From the NCBI RefSeq assembly GCF_009734445.1, contig NZ_CP046457.1, positions 124,001 to 188,000 of the forward strand: a stretch of DNA of 64,000 nt. Direction: 5' to 3'. Shown here piece by piece: positions 9,525-18,828 of the stretch. The DNA is from Candidatus Syntrophocurvum alkaliphilum. Lineage in GTDB: Bacteria; Bacillota; Syntrophomonadia; Syntrophomonadales; Syntrophomonadaceae. Under the pieces are notes generated by a model. That model worked only from the letters and a program-made list of their open reading frames with translations. It was not told the DNA's origin and did not search any database. Numbering within the stretch: position 1 is the first letter of the stretch; every line of letters begins with the position of its first letter. Both the position numbers and the translations under genes were made by a program.

Positions 9525-10273
9525 TTATTTATTTTCTTTCGCTGGGATTTTAAATTCTCCCAGAGGGTATACAGGTACCATGTTTTCTTCAACATGTTTA
9601 ATTGCCTTTAATGGGTTCATGCCCCAGTTAGTAGGGCAAGTTGATAATATTTCAACCATACTAAATCCTAGTCCAGCCATTTGTGCTTCAAAGGCTTTTT
9701 TAATAGCTCTTTTGGTTTTTGTAACTTGAGCAGGACTATATACTGCTGTACGTGCAATATATGCTGAACCATCTACTGTAGCTAACATTTCAGCAGCTTT
9801 GAGTGGGTATCCAGCTTGCTCACGAGTTCTACCTCTAGGTGTAGTTGTAGTTACCTGACCCATTAAAGTAGTTGGGGCCATTTGACCACCAGTCATACCA
9901 TAAACAGTTTTATTACAAATATTATAGTTATGTTCTCACCTCTAACTGCAGAGTGAACCATTTCAGTTGTGCCTATTGCGGCAAGGTCACCATCACCTTG
10001 ATAGGTGAAAACTAATTTATCAGGATGAACTCTTTTTACACCAGTTGCTACTGCAGGGGCTCTGCCATGAGAGGGTCCAATGCCATCAAAATTAAAATAA
10101 TTATATGAAAATACTCCACAACCAACAGAGCCTACACCAATAGTTGTTTTTTGCATTCCCATTTCTTCTACTACTTCGGCACATAAACGATGTATTATTC
10201 CATGATTGCAGCCAGGACAAAAGTGCCATGGTCTGTCTATTAATGTGGATGGTCTCTTATATCCTTTTGCCAT
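9525..10273 (-). pseudogene. vorA: 2-oxoacid:ferredoxin oxidoreductase TPP (beta) subunit, split by a one-base frameshift
   Basis: The thiamine-diphosphate subunit, which should be one protein of about 249 residues. The N-terminal piece (9893-10273) has CPGCNHG and the TPP motif start GDGD. The C-terminal piece (9525-9896) begins at [10 protein letters not shown]. Near 9912 the run after GTA is one A short; restoring it gives [12 protein letters not shown], which rejoins both frames. As read, the Mg-binding Asn after GDG is lost. The second piece starts in an ATGA overlap, so reinitiation is conceivable, but there is no ribosome site. Sequence error or recent mutation is more likely than a real split. 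Confidence 0.88.
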
Positions 10274-11334
10274 TACTTTAGCACCTCCCCGGCTTGTTTC
10301 TTAATAAATTCAAATATTTCGTCAGGAGTAGGTACCTGACCTATACGATTAAATAATTCAATAGGTATTTGATTACCTAATGTTAATCGAACATCTTCAA
10401 TCATTTGACCCATATTTATTTCAGAACTAATTACAAGCTTTGCATTTTTAGCAGCATTTTTTAATGCTTCATCAGGAAATGGCCAAAGAGTAATAGGTCT
10501 AAATAGCCCTGCTTTTATACCATTTTCGCGTGCCATTTCTACTGCTGCCTTTGTAACTCTGCTAGCAATGCCAAAAGAAACTAATAATATCTCCGCATCT
10601 TCTGTAAAGAAATCTTGTGATCTTTTTTCTTCTTGCTCAATTACCTGATATTTATCAAAAAGCATATTACAATGATCTTCTAATTGCTCAGTTGGCAAAT
10701 AGAGAGTATGAACAATATTAGGTTTATCTCTATCTCCCATACCTGTAGTTGCCCAAGGTCTATCTATTGGAACAGGCTTTATTTCAGGTATTACCACAGG
10801 CTCCATCATTTGCCCAAGCATACCATCTCCAAATAAAACTACAGGTGTACGATATTTTTCTGCTAACTCAAATGATAGTATAGTAAAATCTATAAGTTCT
10901 TGTACTGAAGATGGAGCTAGCACTATTAGTTTATAATCTCCGTGACCTCCACCTTTAACTGACTGGGTATAATCAGCTTGTGAAGGATGTATTCCACCTA
11001 AACCCGGAGCACCTCTCATTATGTTTACAATTACTGCTGGCAATTGTGCAGAAGCTATATAGGAAATACCCTCTTGCATTAATGATATACCGGGACTTGA
11101 TGATGCAGTCATAACTCTTGCTCCAGCAGATGCTGCGCCAAATACCATATTTATAGCAGATATTTCACTTTCTGCTTGAACATAAGATCCACCTTCTTCA
11201 GGAAGTCTACGTCCTAAGTGTTCAAGTACTTCAGTTTGTGGTGTAATTGGATATCCAAAGAAGTAACGACAGTTAGCCTTTATGGCAGCTTCGCCGATAG
11301 CTTCATTTCCTTTCATCAATACTAATTCACTCAT
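10273..11334 (-). CDS. vorB: 2-oxoacid:ferredoxin oxidoreductase alpha subunit (VorB-like)
   Basis: The alpha subunit (353 residues) with PFOR domains I and II. It has [15 protein letters not shown] at the N-terminus, YPITPQTE, and [14 protein letters not shown], all matching the bacterial VorB group. With the beta, gamma and ferredoxin subunits it would oxidise branched-chain or other 2-oxoacids to acyl-CoA and CO2, reducing ferredoxin, or run in reverse. Its stop shares a base with the beta subunit start. Naming it VOR instead of KOR rests on family resemblance and is tentative. Confidence 0.92.
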   Translation of the reverse strand: MSELVLMKGNEAIGEAAIKANCRYFFGYPITPQTEVLEHLGRRLPEEGGSYVQAESEISAINMVFGAASAGARVMTASSSPGISLMQEGISYIASAQLPAVIVNIMRGAPGLGGIHPSQADYTQSVKGGGHGDYKLIVLAPSSVQELIDFTILSFELAEKYRTPVVLFGDGMLGQMMEPVVIPEIKPVPIDRPWATTGMGDRDKPNIVHTLYLPTEQLEDHCNMLFDKYQVIEQEEKRSQDFFTEDAEILLVSFGIASRVTKAAVEMARENGIKAGLFRPITLWPFPDEALKNAAKNAKLVISSEINMGQMIEDVRLTLGNQIPIELFNRIGQVPTPDEIFEFIKKQAGEVLK

Positions 11335-11337
11335 TTG

Positions 11338-11544
11338 TTAATCCCCCTCTACCTCAATAATTACATCTGGACACATCAATGCACATATAGCACATCCATT
11401 GCATAACTCCATGTCTTCAACAACAGGGAAATTATAACCCAGACTATTCATTTCATCACTTAGGGAGATAATTTTCTTTGCACAGTACTCTACACAAAGC
11501 CCGCAACCTTTACAGCGTTCAATTTGAAATTTTACTTTTGCCAC
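11338..11544 (-). CDS. vorD: 4Fe-4S ferredoxin-type subunit (VorD-like)
   Basis: A 68-residue delta subunit that carries electrons from the TPP subunit to external ferredoxin. It has two CxxCxxCxxxC clusters: CKGCGLCVEYC at about residues 11-21 and CNGCAICALMC at about 48-58. It sits 3 bp before vorB in the usual D-B-A-C order. Confidence 0.93.
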   Translation of the reverse strand: MAKVKFQIERCKGCGLCVEYCAKKIISLSDEMNSLGYNFPVVEDMELCNGCAICALMCPDVIIEVEGD

Positions 11545-11551
11545 TAGACTT

Positions 11552-12265
11552 CTAATCCTCCTTTAACTGTTTCACTAACCATTGTGGTGATAAATATATT
11601 TCTATGGGCTTTATATCAATATCCATTCTATCTAATTCACTAGAATGTTTTTTATAAAGCTCCTTAAAAATAGCTAATTCATATACTGGTAAATTAAAAT
11701 TTTTTCCAGCGTCTATTACTACTTGGTGTTTATCTAAAATCTGCTCTAGTTTAGTACCTGGTCCTATATTAGGGTTGCTTATTAGACCATGAATCTTTAA
11801 TCTAGATGAGTACTCAATATCAACTATCATTTGCTCTATACCTTTTATATCCTTAGTAAAAGGCCTAAATGGATTAACAACCATAAGCATAAGGTGCTCA
11901 ATTCTGCTAATATCCTCACAATAACTGGCTAATGCAGTAGCTCCCATATCATCTCCACCAACATCCAGTATTAACCGGTTATCAGTATTTTTTATTGTTT
12001 CCCTAACACCGGGACCGGCAATAGGTAGATCTGAAAAGAAAACATCATCAGAGGGAACTAAAGCGTTAACTCCATGTTTTGCAAGTAAATCTTTAGCCTC
12101 TCGACTTCTAAAATAGGCATTTACCAAATCTAAATCCACTATTGTAGTTTGCAGATCATCTATAGATGCACTTTCAAGCGCTAGGTTTATTGCATACTCA
12201 CTTTTACCACTACCAAAACCACCTGTTATGATAATTGCTCTGTTGTTGGCTAAAACTGAATGCAT
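11552..12265 (-). CDS. P-loop ATP/GTP-binding protein of the VOR operon
   Basis: A 237-residue cytosolic P-loop protein. The Walker A motif is GGFGSGKSE at about residues 15-23; DLDLVN and LDVGGDDMGA look like the switch/Walker B parts of a SIMIBI-class (MinD/CobQ-like) NTPase. I chose the ATG at 12265, which has GAGG at correct spacing, over a TTG 18 bp upstream. It is the first gene of the VOR operon, 7 bp before vorD. Its role is unknown; cofactor or cluster insertion into the enzyme is a guess from context. Confidence 0.75.
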   Translation of the reverse strand: MHSVLANNRAIIITGGFGSGKSEYAINLALESASIDDLQTTIVDLDLVNAYFRSREAKDLLAKHGVNALVPSDDVFFSDLPIAGPGVRETIKNTDNRLILDVGGDDMGATALASYCEDISRIEHLMLMVVNPFRPFTKDIKGIEQMIVDIEYSSRLKIHGLISNPNIGPGTKLEQILDKHQVVIDAGKNFNLPVYELAIFKELYKKHSSELDRMDIDIKPIEIYLSPQWLVKQLKED

Positions 12266-12300
12266 TCTTGACCTCACTTTCAACTAAATAGATGTCCTGA

Positions 12301-12311
12301 TGGTCAGACCA
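12301..12311. promoter_or_regulatory. candidate FadR-family operator
   Basis: TGGTCAGACCA is a perfect palindrome with a central A, and it fits the FadR/PdhR consensus TGGT-N3-ACCA. It lies 36 bp before the first gene of the VOR operon, whose last gene encodes a FadR-family regulator. A TTGTCA on the minus strand just upstream could be the -35 of the controlled promoter. Confidence 0.75.
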
Positions 12312-12447
12312 CCTATGACAAATTTTTATTCGCTATTTATTAATAAATTCCTCTTTTTTTCAAGACAATTTATAAAAATCATTATTGTTATTTTAAATGA
12401 AATATGACCGTTTGTGTTAAACTAATTACGATAAGGGGTGAAAAGTT

Positions 12448-13029
12448 TTGAAAATAACTGTAGATGCAAGAGGGCTATCATGTCCACAACCCGTAGTATT
12501 AACCAAAAAAGCCCTTGAAGATAGTGGGACAGAAGAAATAATAACAATTGTTGATAATAAAATTGCATTAGAAAATGTAACAAAATATATAAATAGCTTA
12601 AATTTAACAAGTGAAATAAATGAAAAAAGTGGAGAGTATTATATTAACATATTGAAAGAAGAGTTTTCAGCTACTACTGATATGGATGAAATAAGTAATA
12701 CTGTCATACTTATAACTAGTAATGTTTTTGGAAAAGGTGATGATGAATTAGGGAATATACTAATGAAAAGCTATATGTACTCACTATCTCAAATTGCTAA
12801 TGAAATAAAGTGCATAATCTTTATGAATAGTGGAGTGCTTTTAACTACGGAAGGTTCTGATTTAATTAAAAACATAGAAATAATGGAAGATCAAGGTGTA
12901 GAAATAATTTCTTGTGGCACTTGCTTAGACTTCTATAAGCTTCAGGATAAATTAATGGTCGGAAATATAGGCAACATGTACACCATTTCAGAAAAAATGA
13001 TAACCGCAGGTAAGGTTATAACAATATAA
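12448..13029 (+). CDS. yedF: YedF-like sulphurtransferase-like protein (TusA + DsrE-like domains)
   Basis: A 193-residue protein with an N-terminal TusA/SirA domain (about residues 1-70, with CPQPVV) and a C-terminal DsrE-like domain (about 90-190). This two-domain form matches the family called selenium metabolism protein YedF. The start is TTG with AAGGGGTG upstream. A Cys pair in SCGTCLDF (about 170) may be redox-active. No selD or other selenium gene is seen nearby, so the selenium link comes only from the family name. It diverges from the VOR operon. Confidence 0.85.
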   Translation: MKITVDARGLSCPQPVVLTKKALEDSGTEEIITIVDNKIALENVTKYINSLNLTSEINEKSGEYYINILKEEFSATTDMDEISNTVILITSNVFGKGDDELGNILMKSYMYSLSQIANEIKCIIFMNSGVLLTTEGSDLIKNIEIMEDQGVEIISCGTCLDFYKLQDKLMVGNIGNMYTISEKMITAGKVITI

Positions 13030-13038
13030 GTCAAAGGC

Positions 13039-13067
13039 GAGTCAAAGGGGACGGTTCCTTTTGACTC
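13039..13067. repeat. GGGGACG-family hairpin, copy 2
   Basis: A 29 nt quasi-palindrome with arms GAGTCAAA(A)GG, one bulged A and loop GGACGGTT. It is the exact reverse complement of copy 3 at 14139-14167. It lies between convergent genes, and its last bases hold the stop codon of the membrane protein gene. A partial arm copy, AGTCAAAGG, precedes it. Confidence 0.85.
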
Positions 13068-14019
13068 AGTTTTTGGAATCATTTATTTTTGTAATTAAAA
13101 GTCCTCCAAAGATTAGTATTATCCCTATTATCACAGTAGAAAGCGGTATGGCATAGATGTTATTAACAGTATAATTTATAGTATTTATAAGTGCATCTGT
13201 ACTAATTGGGCTTTCAATACTATGAAAGGTAACTTGCTCTACAACTACGTTTCTAAATAGCATTACTCCTGTAACAAAAATTACTGCTGATATTATAGCT
13301 AATGTGCCAAACCATGTTAATACCCTAGGAAAACCTACTATTAGATATAAACCTGCTATAATCAAGGCAAAGAGAATATATGGAACAAAGTTAAAACCAC
13401 TTTTAAAAAGCTGTACTTTAGATATGGCTTCATTAGCTTCTTGTGTCATACCTTGAGCTTCTATTACCTCACCTAGTACAATCTCATCAGGGATTTCTAC
13501 AAAAATGTCTTCCACCATATATTTAACCATTTCTGGTTGCATTTCCATTTGTTTAAGTTGCTCAGGAGGAATCTTTTCTAGGTATTGGACCAGGTGTGGC
13601 CCCAATTGTTCCTTACCCTCACTTATGCTAATTACAGCTGCTATCTCTTCTTGCTCCCCTTTTATTAAGGCTAACACATCATTTATTACTATTAATAATT
13701 GTTCTTCTAACCATTTTTCATCGAATACCTGGGCAAAACCTTGTACTATTATTGAAAGACGTTCTTTTGTTTCTGCTACCATTTCCTTAGATATTTCTTC
13801 ATTAGCTTCTTCATGCATGCCTTCAAGCATCATTTCTGGCATTACTTCCTGTAAGCCTTGATGAATATGAGAAGAAAGTTGTACTTCATTATTTAGGTTA
13901 TGATAATAATTAATGTTAAGTACTGTTCTCTCTATTCCCATACCAAGCTGATAAAAAAAGCCGGTTACAATTAAGGTGACAGACATTATCAATAAGGCAA
14001 ATATTTTTAAAACCCTCAA
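13066..14019 (-). CDS. uncharacterised membrane protein between inverted hairpins
   Basis: A 317-residue protein I do not recognise. A hydrophobic N-terminal segment (about residues 5-25) is followed by a long, acidic, helical region outside or inside the membrane (about 30-200), then three predicted membrane segments in the last 110 residues (near 210-230, 235-255 and 290-310). The start is TTG with a G-rich ribosome site. It stands alone, bounded by two exactly inverted 29 nt hairpins about 1.1 kb apart. Function cannot be inferred. Confidence 0.75.
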   Translation of the reverse strand: MRVLKIFALLIMSVTLIVTGFFYQLGMGIERTVLNINYYHNLNNEVQLSSHIHQGLQEVMPEMMLEGMHEEANEEISKEMVAETKERLSIIVQGFAQVFDEKWLEEQLLIVINDVLALIKGEQEEIAAVISISEGKEQLGPHLVQYLEKIPPEQLKQMEMQPEMVKYMVEDIFVEIPDEIVLGEVIEAQGMTQEANEAISKVQLFKSGFNFVPYILFALIIAGLYLIVGFPRVLTWFGTLAIISAVIFVTGVMLFRNVVVEQVTFHSIESPISTDALINTINYTVNNIYAIPLSTVIIGIILIFGGLLITKINDSKN

Positions 14020-14138
14020 CTCTATTTCCCCCCCTTCTGGTGTTATTATATATTTAAGATTTGGATTTAATTTAAATTTAATTATAAACCATCTATATTT
14101 ATAATATAGATATTTATTTCATTTAGTGCTTTTATGCT

Positions 14139-14167
14139 GAGTCAAAAGGAACCGTCCCCTTTGACTC
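14139..14167. repeat. GGGGACG-family hairpin, copy 3 (inverse of copy 2)
   Basis: The exact 29 nt reverse complement of copy 2. It lies upstream of the minus-strand membrane protein gene and about 83 bp before gerKA, so it separates divergent genes; a terminator role is less obvious here than at the other copies. Confidence 0.85.
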
Positions 14168-14250
14168 GTTTTGTCTCTCTAGTTATTTATTACTCCACAT
14201 AAACTATCAATTTTTGGGGAAATATAAAAAAAACTTCTAGGGAGATTTTT

Positions 14251-15810
14251 ATGCGTAAGTTAGGCAAAAAGAATGCAAAAAACCAGCAAGATAATAATAC
14301 TGATATTATGTTATCTAATGAAGAGATTAAGTTGCCTCTTCCTTTAAATGAAAAATTAGAATTACTAAAACCGTATTTAGAAACTAACCATGATATTATA
14401 TATCGTGAGTTATATATTAAAGCATTCAATATAAAGGCAGTTATTATTTATATAGAAGGGATAGCAAATGATCAATATCTCCACGACAATATAATTAAAC
14501 CTTTAATTTTAAACAATAGCTACCAAACACCACTGGATAAAACAATTATAGATCAAATTTCTCATACCACTATAGCGGTAGGAAATATACAAAAGTCTAA
14601 TAACTTACAAACTATAATTAATCATATATTTGATGGAATGACAGTTCTGTTATGTGATGGACTTGACGAAGCTTTGGTTTTTGATATTCATGGTGGCGAG
14701 TTTCGGGGAATAGAAGAACCTACTACAGAAAAATCCTTACGAGGTAATAAAGAAGGGTTTTCTGAAATTCTTGATATAAGCTTACCACTTATCAGAAGGC
14801 GTTTAAAAGATCCTAATTTAGTTGTGGAAAAAACCATAGTAGGACAACGTAGCCGGACCCAAGTAGCTATTTTATATATTAAAGACATAGCTGATCCTAA
14901 AATAGTAACAGAAGTAAAAAAACGCATTAACAATATTGATATAGATAATGTTTTTGAAGGTAGTTATATAGAACAAATGATAGAAGATAATTCATATTCA
15001 CTTTTTGCTCAAATAAGAACTACTGAACGACCTGATAAAGCAGCTGCATTACTAGCAGAAGGACGTATAGTTGTATTAACAGATGGTTCACCAACAGCTT
15101 TATCTATGCCTAGTTTATTTATAGAATATTTTCAAGCATCTGAAGATTATTATGAAAGAACTTTAGGCGGATCTTTTACACGACTAACTCGTATTTTTGC
15201 ATTTTTTATTGCTATATCTTTTCCAGCAATATATGTTGCATTAACAGCTTATCACCCTGCATTAATACCTGATGGCCTTATTGTCCCTCTTATTCAGGCT
15301 AGAGTCCAAGTTCCTTTTCCTGTTCTTTTAGAACTACTTATTTTTGAACTAATAATACAACTAATAATAGAAGCAGGATTACGAATGCCTACTACTGTTG
15401 GGCAAACAGTAGGTGTTGTAGCCGGTATTATTTTAGGGCAAGCCGCTATAGCTGCTAATTTAGCTAGTCCAGCGGTAATTATGGTAGTGGCAATAACTGC
15501 TATTGCTACATTTGCTTTACCCACCGGTAGCTTAATATTAGCTAGTCGTATTATAAGACTACCTTTTTTGATACTCTCTTCTTTTTTTGGTATCTTAGGT
15601 TATTCTTTGGCTATGTTTCTAATGATAGCTCACCTTATGAGTTTAAATAGTTTTGGGGTTCCATATCTATCACCTATAGCTCCTACCCGCTATAGAGATT
15701 TGAAGCAAGATACTTATATTCGTAATTTTATTTGGAGCATAAAAAAGCGTCCTGTAACAATACCTCACCAGGATATAAATGATATAAGAAATAAAGGTAG
15801 GGATAAATAG
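14251..15810 (+). CDS. gerKA: spore germination protein, GerA family A subunit
   Basis: The A subunit (519 residues) of a nutrient germinant receptor in the spore inner membrane. The large N-terminal hydrophilic domain (about 1-310) is followed by several membrane segments from about residue 315, including ALTAYHPALIP and LRMPTTVGQTVGVVAG, which are typical of GerAA/GerKA proteins. AGGGAG precedes the ATG. It abuts gerKB. Assignment to gerK rather than another gerA paralogue is nominal. Confidence 0.94.
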   Translation: MRKLGKKNAKNQQDNNTDIMLSNEEIKLPLPLNEKLELLKPYLETNHDIIYRELYIKAFNIKAVIIYIEGIANDQYLHDNIIKPLILNNSYQTPLDKTIIDQISHTTIAVGNIQKSNNLQTIINHIFDGMTVLLCDGLDEALVFDIHGGEFRGIEEPTTEKSLRGNKEGFSEILDISLPLIRRRLKDPNLVVEKTIVGQRSRTQVAILYIKDIADPKIVTEVKKRINNIDIDNVFEGSYIEQMIEDNSYSLFAQIRTTERPDKAAALLAEGRIVVLTDGSPTALSMPSLFIEYFQASEDYYERTLGGSFTRLTRIFAFFIAISFPAIYVALTAYHPALIPDGLIVPLIQARVQVPFPVLLELLIFELIIQLIIEAGLRMPTTVGQTVGVVAGIILGQAAIAANLASPAVIMVVAITAIATFALPTGSLILASRIIRLPFLILSSFFGILGYSLAMFLMIAHLMSLNSFGVPYLSPIAPTRYRDLKQDTYIRNFIWSIKKRPVTIPHQDINDIRNKGRDK

Positions 15811-16914
15811 TTGTTGAAAAAATCAGATTTTGTTATAACAAGCAAACAATTAATTTTTATTATTATTGGTTGCATGGTAACTACGGTAAATTACAATCTA
15901 CCCCAAGTAACATCTACTGAAGTAGGACAAGATGCTTGGATTCCCGTAATTATAGGTGGCCTTGTTCCCTTATTTTCAATTTTTATGATAGAAAGATTAC
16001 ACCGCAACTTCCCTACTCAAAGTTTTGTTCAAATGACTTTTTTAATTTTTGGAAAATGGTTAGGAAATGTAATTATATTGTCTTTTATATTATATATAAT
16101 TTGTTTACAAGCAATTGTTTTGCGTATTTGTTCCGAAATTACCACAACATTTATTTTACCTCAAACGCCGATTTGGGCCCTTTCTTTATTATTTATCATT
16201 GTATCTGGATATGTCGCAATAAAAGGAGCTAAAGTAGTTGGCAGAATGAATGAATTTCTATTTTATTTATCCTTAATAGCATTAATCATGATTATTTTAC
16301 CAGTTTTTGAACATTCAAATTTAACTAATCTTCTGCCTGTTGCAGAAGCTGATATTAGTGATTTGGTATTAGCTGCACGTGTAACTCTATACTCATATTT
16401 TGGTGTAGAAATTCTATTTTTAATTTATTCTATGGTTACAAGAAAGGACGAAGTGTTAAAAGCAGCATTTACTGGTATAACTATAACAATATCTTTTTAT
16501 ATTATAGTGGTTTTAGCATGTCTATTAGTTTTTGGAGCTGAAACCATGCAAGCTTTAATATGGCCAGTAATGATACTTCTAAAAGTTATTAATATTCCGG
16601 TTTTCGAACGATTAGAGTTATTTTTTCTTGTTATATGTATGTCTGTGGGAATTCGTGCCATATTTAATTTCGGCTTTGCTGCATCGTTTTCAATAGCTGA
16701 TTTATTAAACAAAATAAAACTTTATCCTTATATAATAGTAGGCTATTGCTTATTTGTGTATATAGGTGCACAAATTCCCGAAAATATAATAGAAATTCTT
16801 AACTGGGCTTATTATGGAGGCTATTTGTTTTTATTTTTTGGTATTGGTTATCCTATTTTATACCATGTAGTTTATGGAATTCGCAAAGAAAAGGTGATGA
16901 AAGGTGTACAGTAA
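15811..16914 (+). CDS. gerKB: spore germination protein, GerA family B subunit (permease-like)
   Basis: The B subunit (367 residues), an APC-superfamily-like protein with about ten membrane helices that forms the germinant-sensing membrane part with the A and C subunits. It starts with tandem TTG codons at 15811 and 15814 right after the gerKA stop; either could be used. It overlaps gerKC by 11 bp. Confidence 0.93.
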   Translation: MLKKSDFVITSKQLIFIIIGCMVTTVNYNLPQVTSTEVGQDAWIPVIIGGLVPLFSIFMIERLHRNFPTQSFVQMTFLIFGKWLGNVIILSFILYIICLQAIVLRICSEITTTFILPQTPIWALSLLFIIVSGYVAIKGAKVVGRMNEFLFYLSLIALIMIILPVFEHSNLTNLLPVAEADISDLVLAARVTLYSYFGVEILFLIYSMVTRKDEVLKAAFTGITITISFYIIVVLACLLVFGAETMQALIWPVMILLKVINIPVFERLELFFLVICMSVGIRAIFNFGFAASFSIADLLNKIKLYPYIIVGYCLFVYIGAQIPENIIEILNWAYYGGYLFLFFGIGYPILYHVVYGIRKEKVMKGVQ

Positions 16915-18007
16915 GTTATTAATTTGTATAATGTTGCCCGCATTTATCTTTCTCAGTGGATGTTGGGATTATAAAGATTTAAATGAAGCAATAATTCCTA
17001 TTGTTGCCGCCTATGATATATCTGAGGATAAACGTTTTAATTATACTGTTACAACATTTTCCCCTAATATTGAGCCTGAAGCAGAAAGAGATAATATTAT
17101 AATTAGTAAGGACTTTTTAAATGCAGGCGAATTTAGACAAAGATTAGCTCACACCTCAGGGCGTAACTATGTTTTAGGACGACTTGAAACAATAATAATA
17201 AGTGAAGAACTAGCAAGAAAAGGTGTAGGTGATGTATTTGATACTTTGTTTCGTACTCCCCAAATAAGATATTCCCTACTGTTAGGTGTAGTTGAAGACC
17301 GAGCTGATGAATTTATGCATTTTGAAGAGAAGGAAGAAAAAAGTTTAGGAAAGCTTTTAAGTTTAATGTTAAGTGTAAGTCAAATGCATTCTTTTATACC
17401 AACTACTACTTTACATGAGTTGGGAATAGGTATTAATGATATAGGTTATAACCCTGTCATACCAACATTAAAAGTACAAAATAATCGGGTAGTTTTATCT
17501 GGTGTTGCAATTTTTAAAAGTGATAAACTAATAGACAAAATTGATATGGATGAGACACGATCACTGTCTCTTTTACGTGGTATAGATACATTTGGATATA
17601 TACGTTTTGTAGTAAAAGAAGATGGCAAAATTATTGATACTGGTACTGTCCGAGGCCAAAATTCAAGAAAAGTTTCAGTAAAACGAAAAGATGATACCTT
17701 TATTTTTACTATTGATATTGATTATGAAGAAGCTGAATTAATTGAACATACTGGTACACAAAAGATAAATGAAGAACATTTGCAAAAAATTGAAAAAAAT
17801 TTAGCTGCTGATATAAAGGAAGAATGTGAACAGTTTATAAAAAAAATGCAAACCGTATATAAGTTTGATTGTATTGATATAACCCGATTTGCTCAGGCAA
17901 AATGGCGCAAAGAAATTCGTGACAAGATTGATAATGGTTTTATAGAAGATGCAAAAATCAATGTAAATGTTTCGGTCGATGTACAGCTAAAAGGTGAAAC
18001 ATATTAA
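16904..18007 (+). CDS. gerKC: spore germination lipoprotein, GerA family C subunit
   Basis: A 367-residue lipoprotein subunit of the receptor. The lipobox LSGC puts the lipidated cysteine at residue 20, followed by the family signature CWDYKDLNE. The rest is the Ger(x)C fold. The start is GTG inside gerKB. The Lgt that would lipidate it is encoded at 37225-37974. Confidence 0.94.
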   Translation: MYSKLLICIMLPAFIFLSGCWDYKDLNEAIIPIVAAYDISEDKRFNYTVTTFSPNIEPEAERDNIIISKDFLNAGEFRQRLAHTSGRNYVLGRLETIIISEELARKGVGDVFDTLFRTPQIRYSLLLGVVEDRADEFMHFEEKEEKSLGKLLSLMLSVSQMHSFIPTTTLHELGIGINDIGYNPVIPTLKVQNNRVVLSGVAIFKSDKLIDKIDMDETRSLSLLRGIDTFGYIRFVVKEDGKIIDTGTVRGQNSRKVSVKRKDDTFIFTIDIDYEEAELIEHTGTQKINEEHLQKIEKNLAADIKEECEQFIKKMQTVYKFDCIDITRFAQAKWRKEIRDKIDNGFIEDAKINVNVSVDVQLKGETY

Positions 18008-18050
18008 AACAAATCTAGAAATAAGATTTATGCTATAATATTTTTAGATT

Positions 18051-18109
18051 TAAGGCAGGGGACTTAGCCTTAGAACAGAGAACCGTCCCCTGTTCTAGGT
18101 CCTGTTCTA
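18051..18109. repeat. GGGGACG-family compound hairpin, copy 4
   Basis: Two adjacent hairpins. The first has arms TAAGGC/GCCTTA around a loop with GGGGAC. The second has arms TAGAACAG (18071-18078) and CTGTTCTA (18090-18097) around AGAACCGTCCC. A third arm copy, CCTGTTCTA, follows at about 18101. It lies between gerKC and the first DUF1538 gene and may act as a terminator, but it lacks a T run. Confidence 0.75.
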
Positions 18110-18131
18110 TAGGTAGGGAGGAGTAGGTTAG

Positions 18132-18827
18132 TTGCTGGGTGATATTAAGGATACGGTTTTTGAAATTGTTCAGGCTGTTTTGCCTGTTACTATAGTAGTT
18201 ATAATACTGCAGTTTTCTTTAATAAGTATGCCAATGGATGTTTTTTTACACTTTTTGGCTGGTACAGTTATGGTAACTATTGGTCTTATACTATTTATGT
18301 TAGGAATAAAAATTGGATTATTACCTTTAGGGGAGACAGTTGGAGCAGAAATACCTAAATGGGGTTCAGCAGTTATAGTAATAGCAATAGCTTTTATATT
18401 AGGATTTGCAGTAACAGTAGCAGAACCTGATGTAAGAATTTTAGCTGACCAAGTGGAATTTGTTTCTCAAGGTGATATTTCAAAATCAATATTAATCTTT
18501 ATGGTTGCTTTAGGTGTAGGTATATTTGTAGGTTTAGCAATGTTAAGAATAATTTTAGGTATACCATTAGCATATCTCTTAGGAGCAGGCTATGTTTTTG
18601 TTTTACTATTATCTTTTATAGTGCCATCAAATTTTGTGCCAATAGCATTTGATGCTGGAGGGGTTACTACTGGTCCATTAACAGTTCCCTTTATATTAGC
18701 ATTAGGTATAGGAGTAGCATCTGTTTTAGGTGGTAAATCAACTTTAGGAGATAGCTTTGGATTAATTGGTTTAGCTTCAATAGGGCCTGTTATAGCAGTT
18801 ATGCTTCTGGGGGTGATTCTTCAGTAA
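18132..18827 (+). CDS. DUF1538 membrane protein, first copy
   Basis: A 231-residue protein with six or seven predicted membrane helices. It has the conserved motifs of the DUF1538 family: AEPDVRILADQVE near residue 98 and AFDAGGVTTGPLTVPFI near 173, the latter possibly a re-entrant or substrate-binding loop. The start is TTG after GGGAGGAG. It lies one base before a second copy and three bases further from a PII-like gene. A transport function is suggested by topology and the PII partner, but no substrate is known to me. Confidence 0.82.
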   Translation: MLGDIKDTVFEIVQAVLPVTIVVIILQFSLISMPMDVFLHFLAGTVMVTIGLILFMLGIKIGLLPLGETVGAEIPKWGSAVIVIAIAFILGFAVTVAEPDVRILADQVEFVSQGDISKSILIFMVALGVGIFVGLAMLRIILGIPLAYLLGAGYVFVLLLSFIVPSNFVPIAFDAGGVTTGPLTVPFILALGIGVASVLGGKSTLGDSFGLIGLASIGPVIAVMLLGVILQ

Positions 18828-18828
18828 T

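Noticed and set aside
13505-13861. Plus-strand 118-codon frame opposite the unknown membrane protein gene
   Set aside because: It is a shadow of the minus-strand gene with no ribosome site; composition is low-complexity Ser/Cys.
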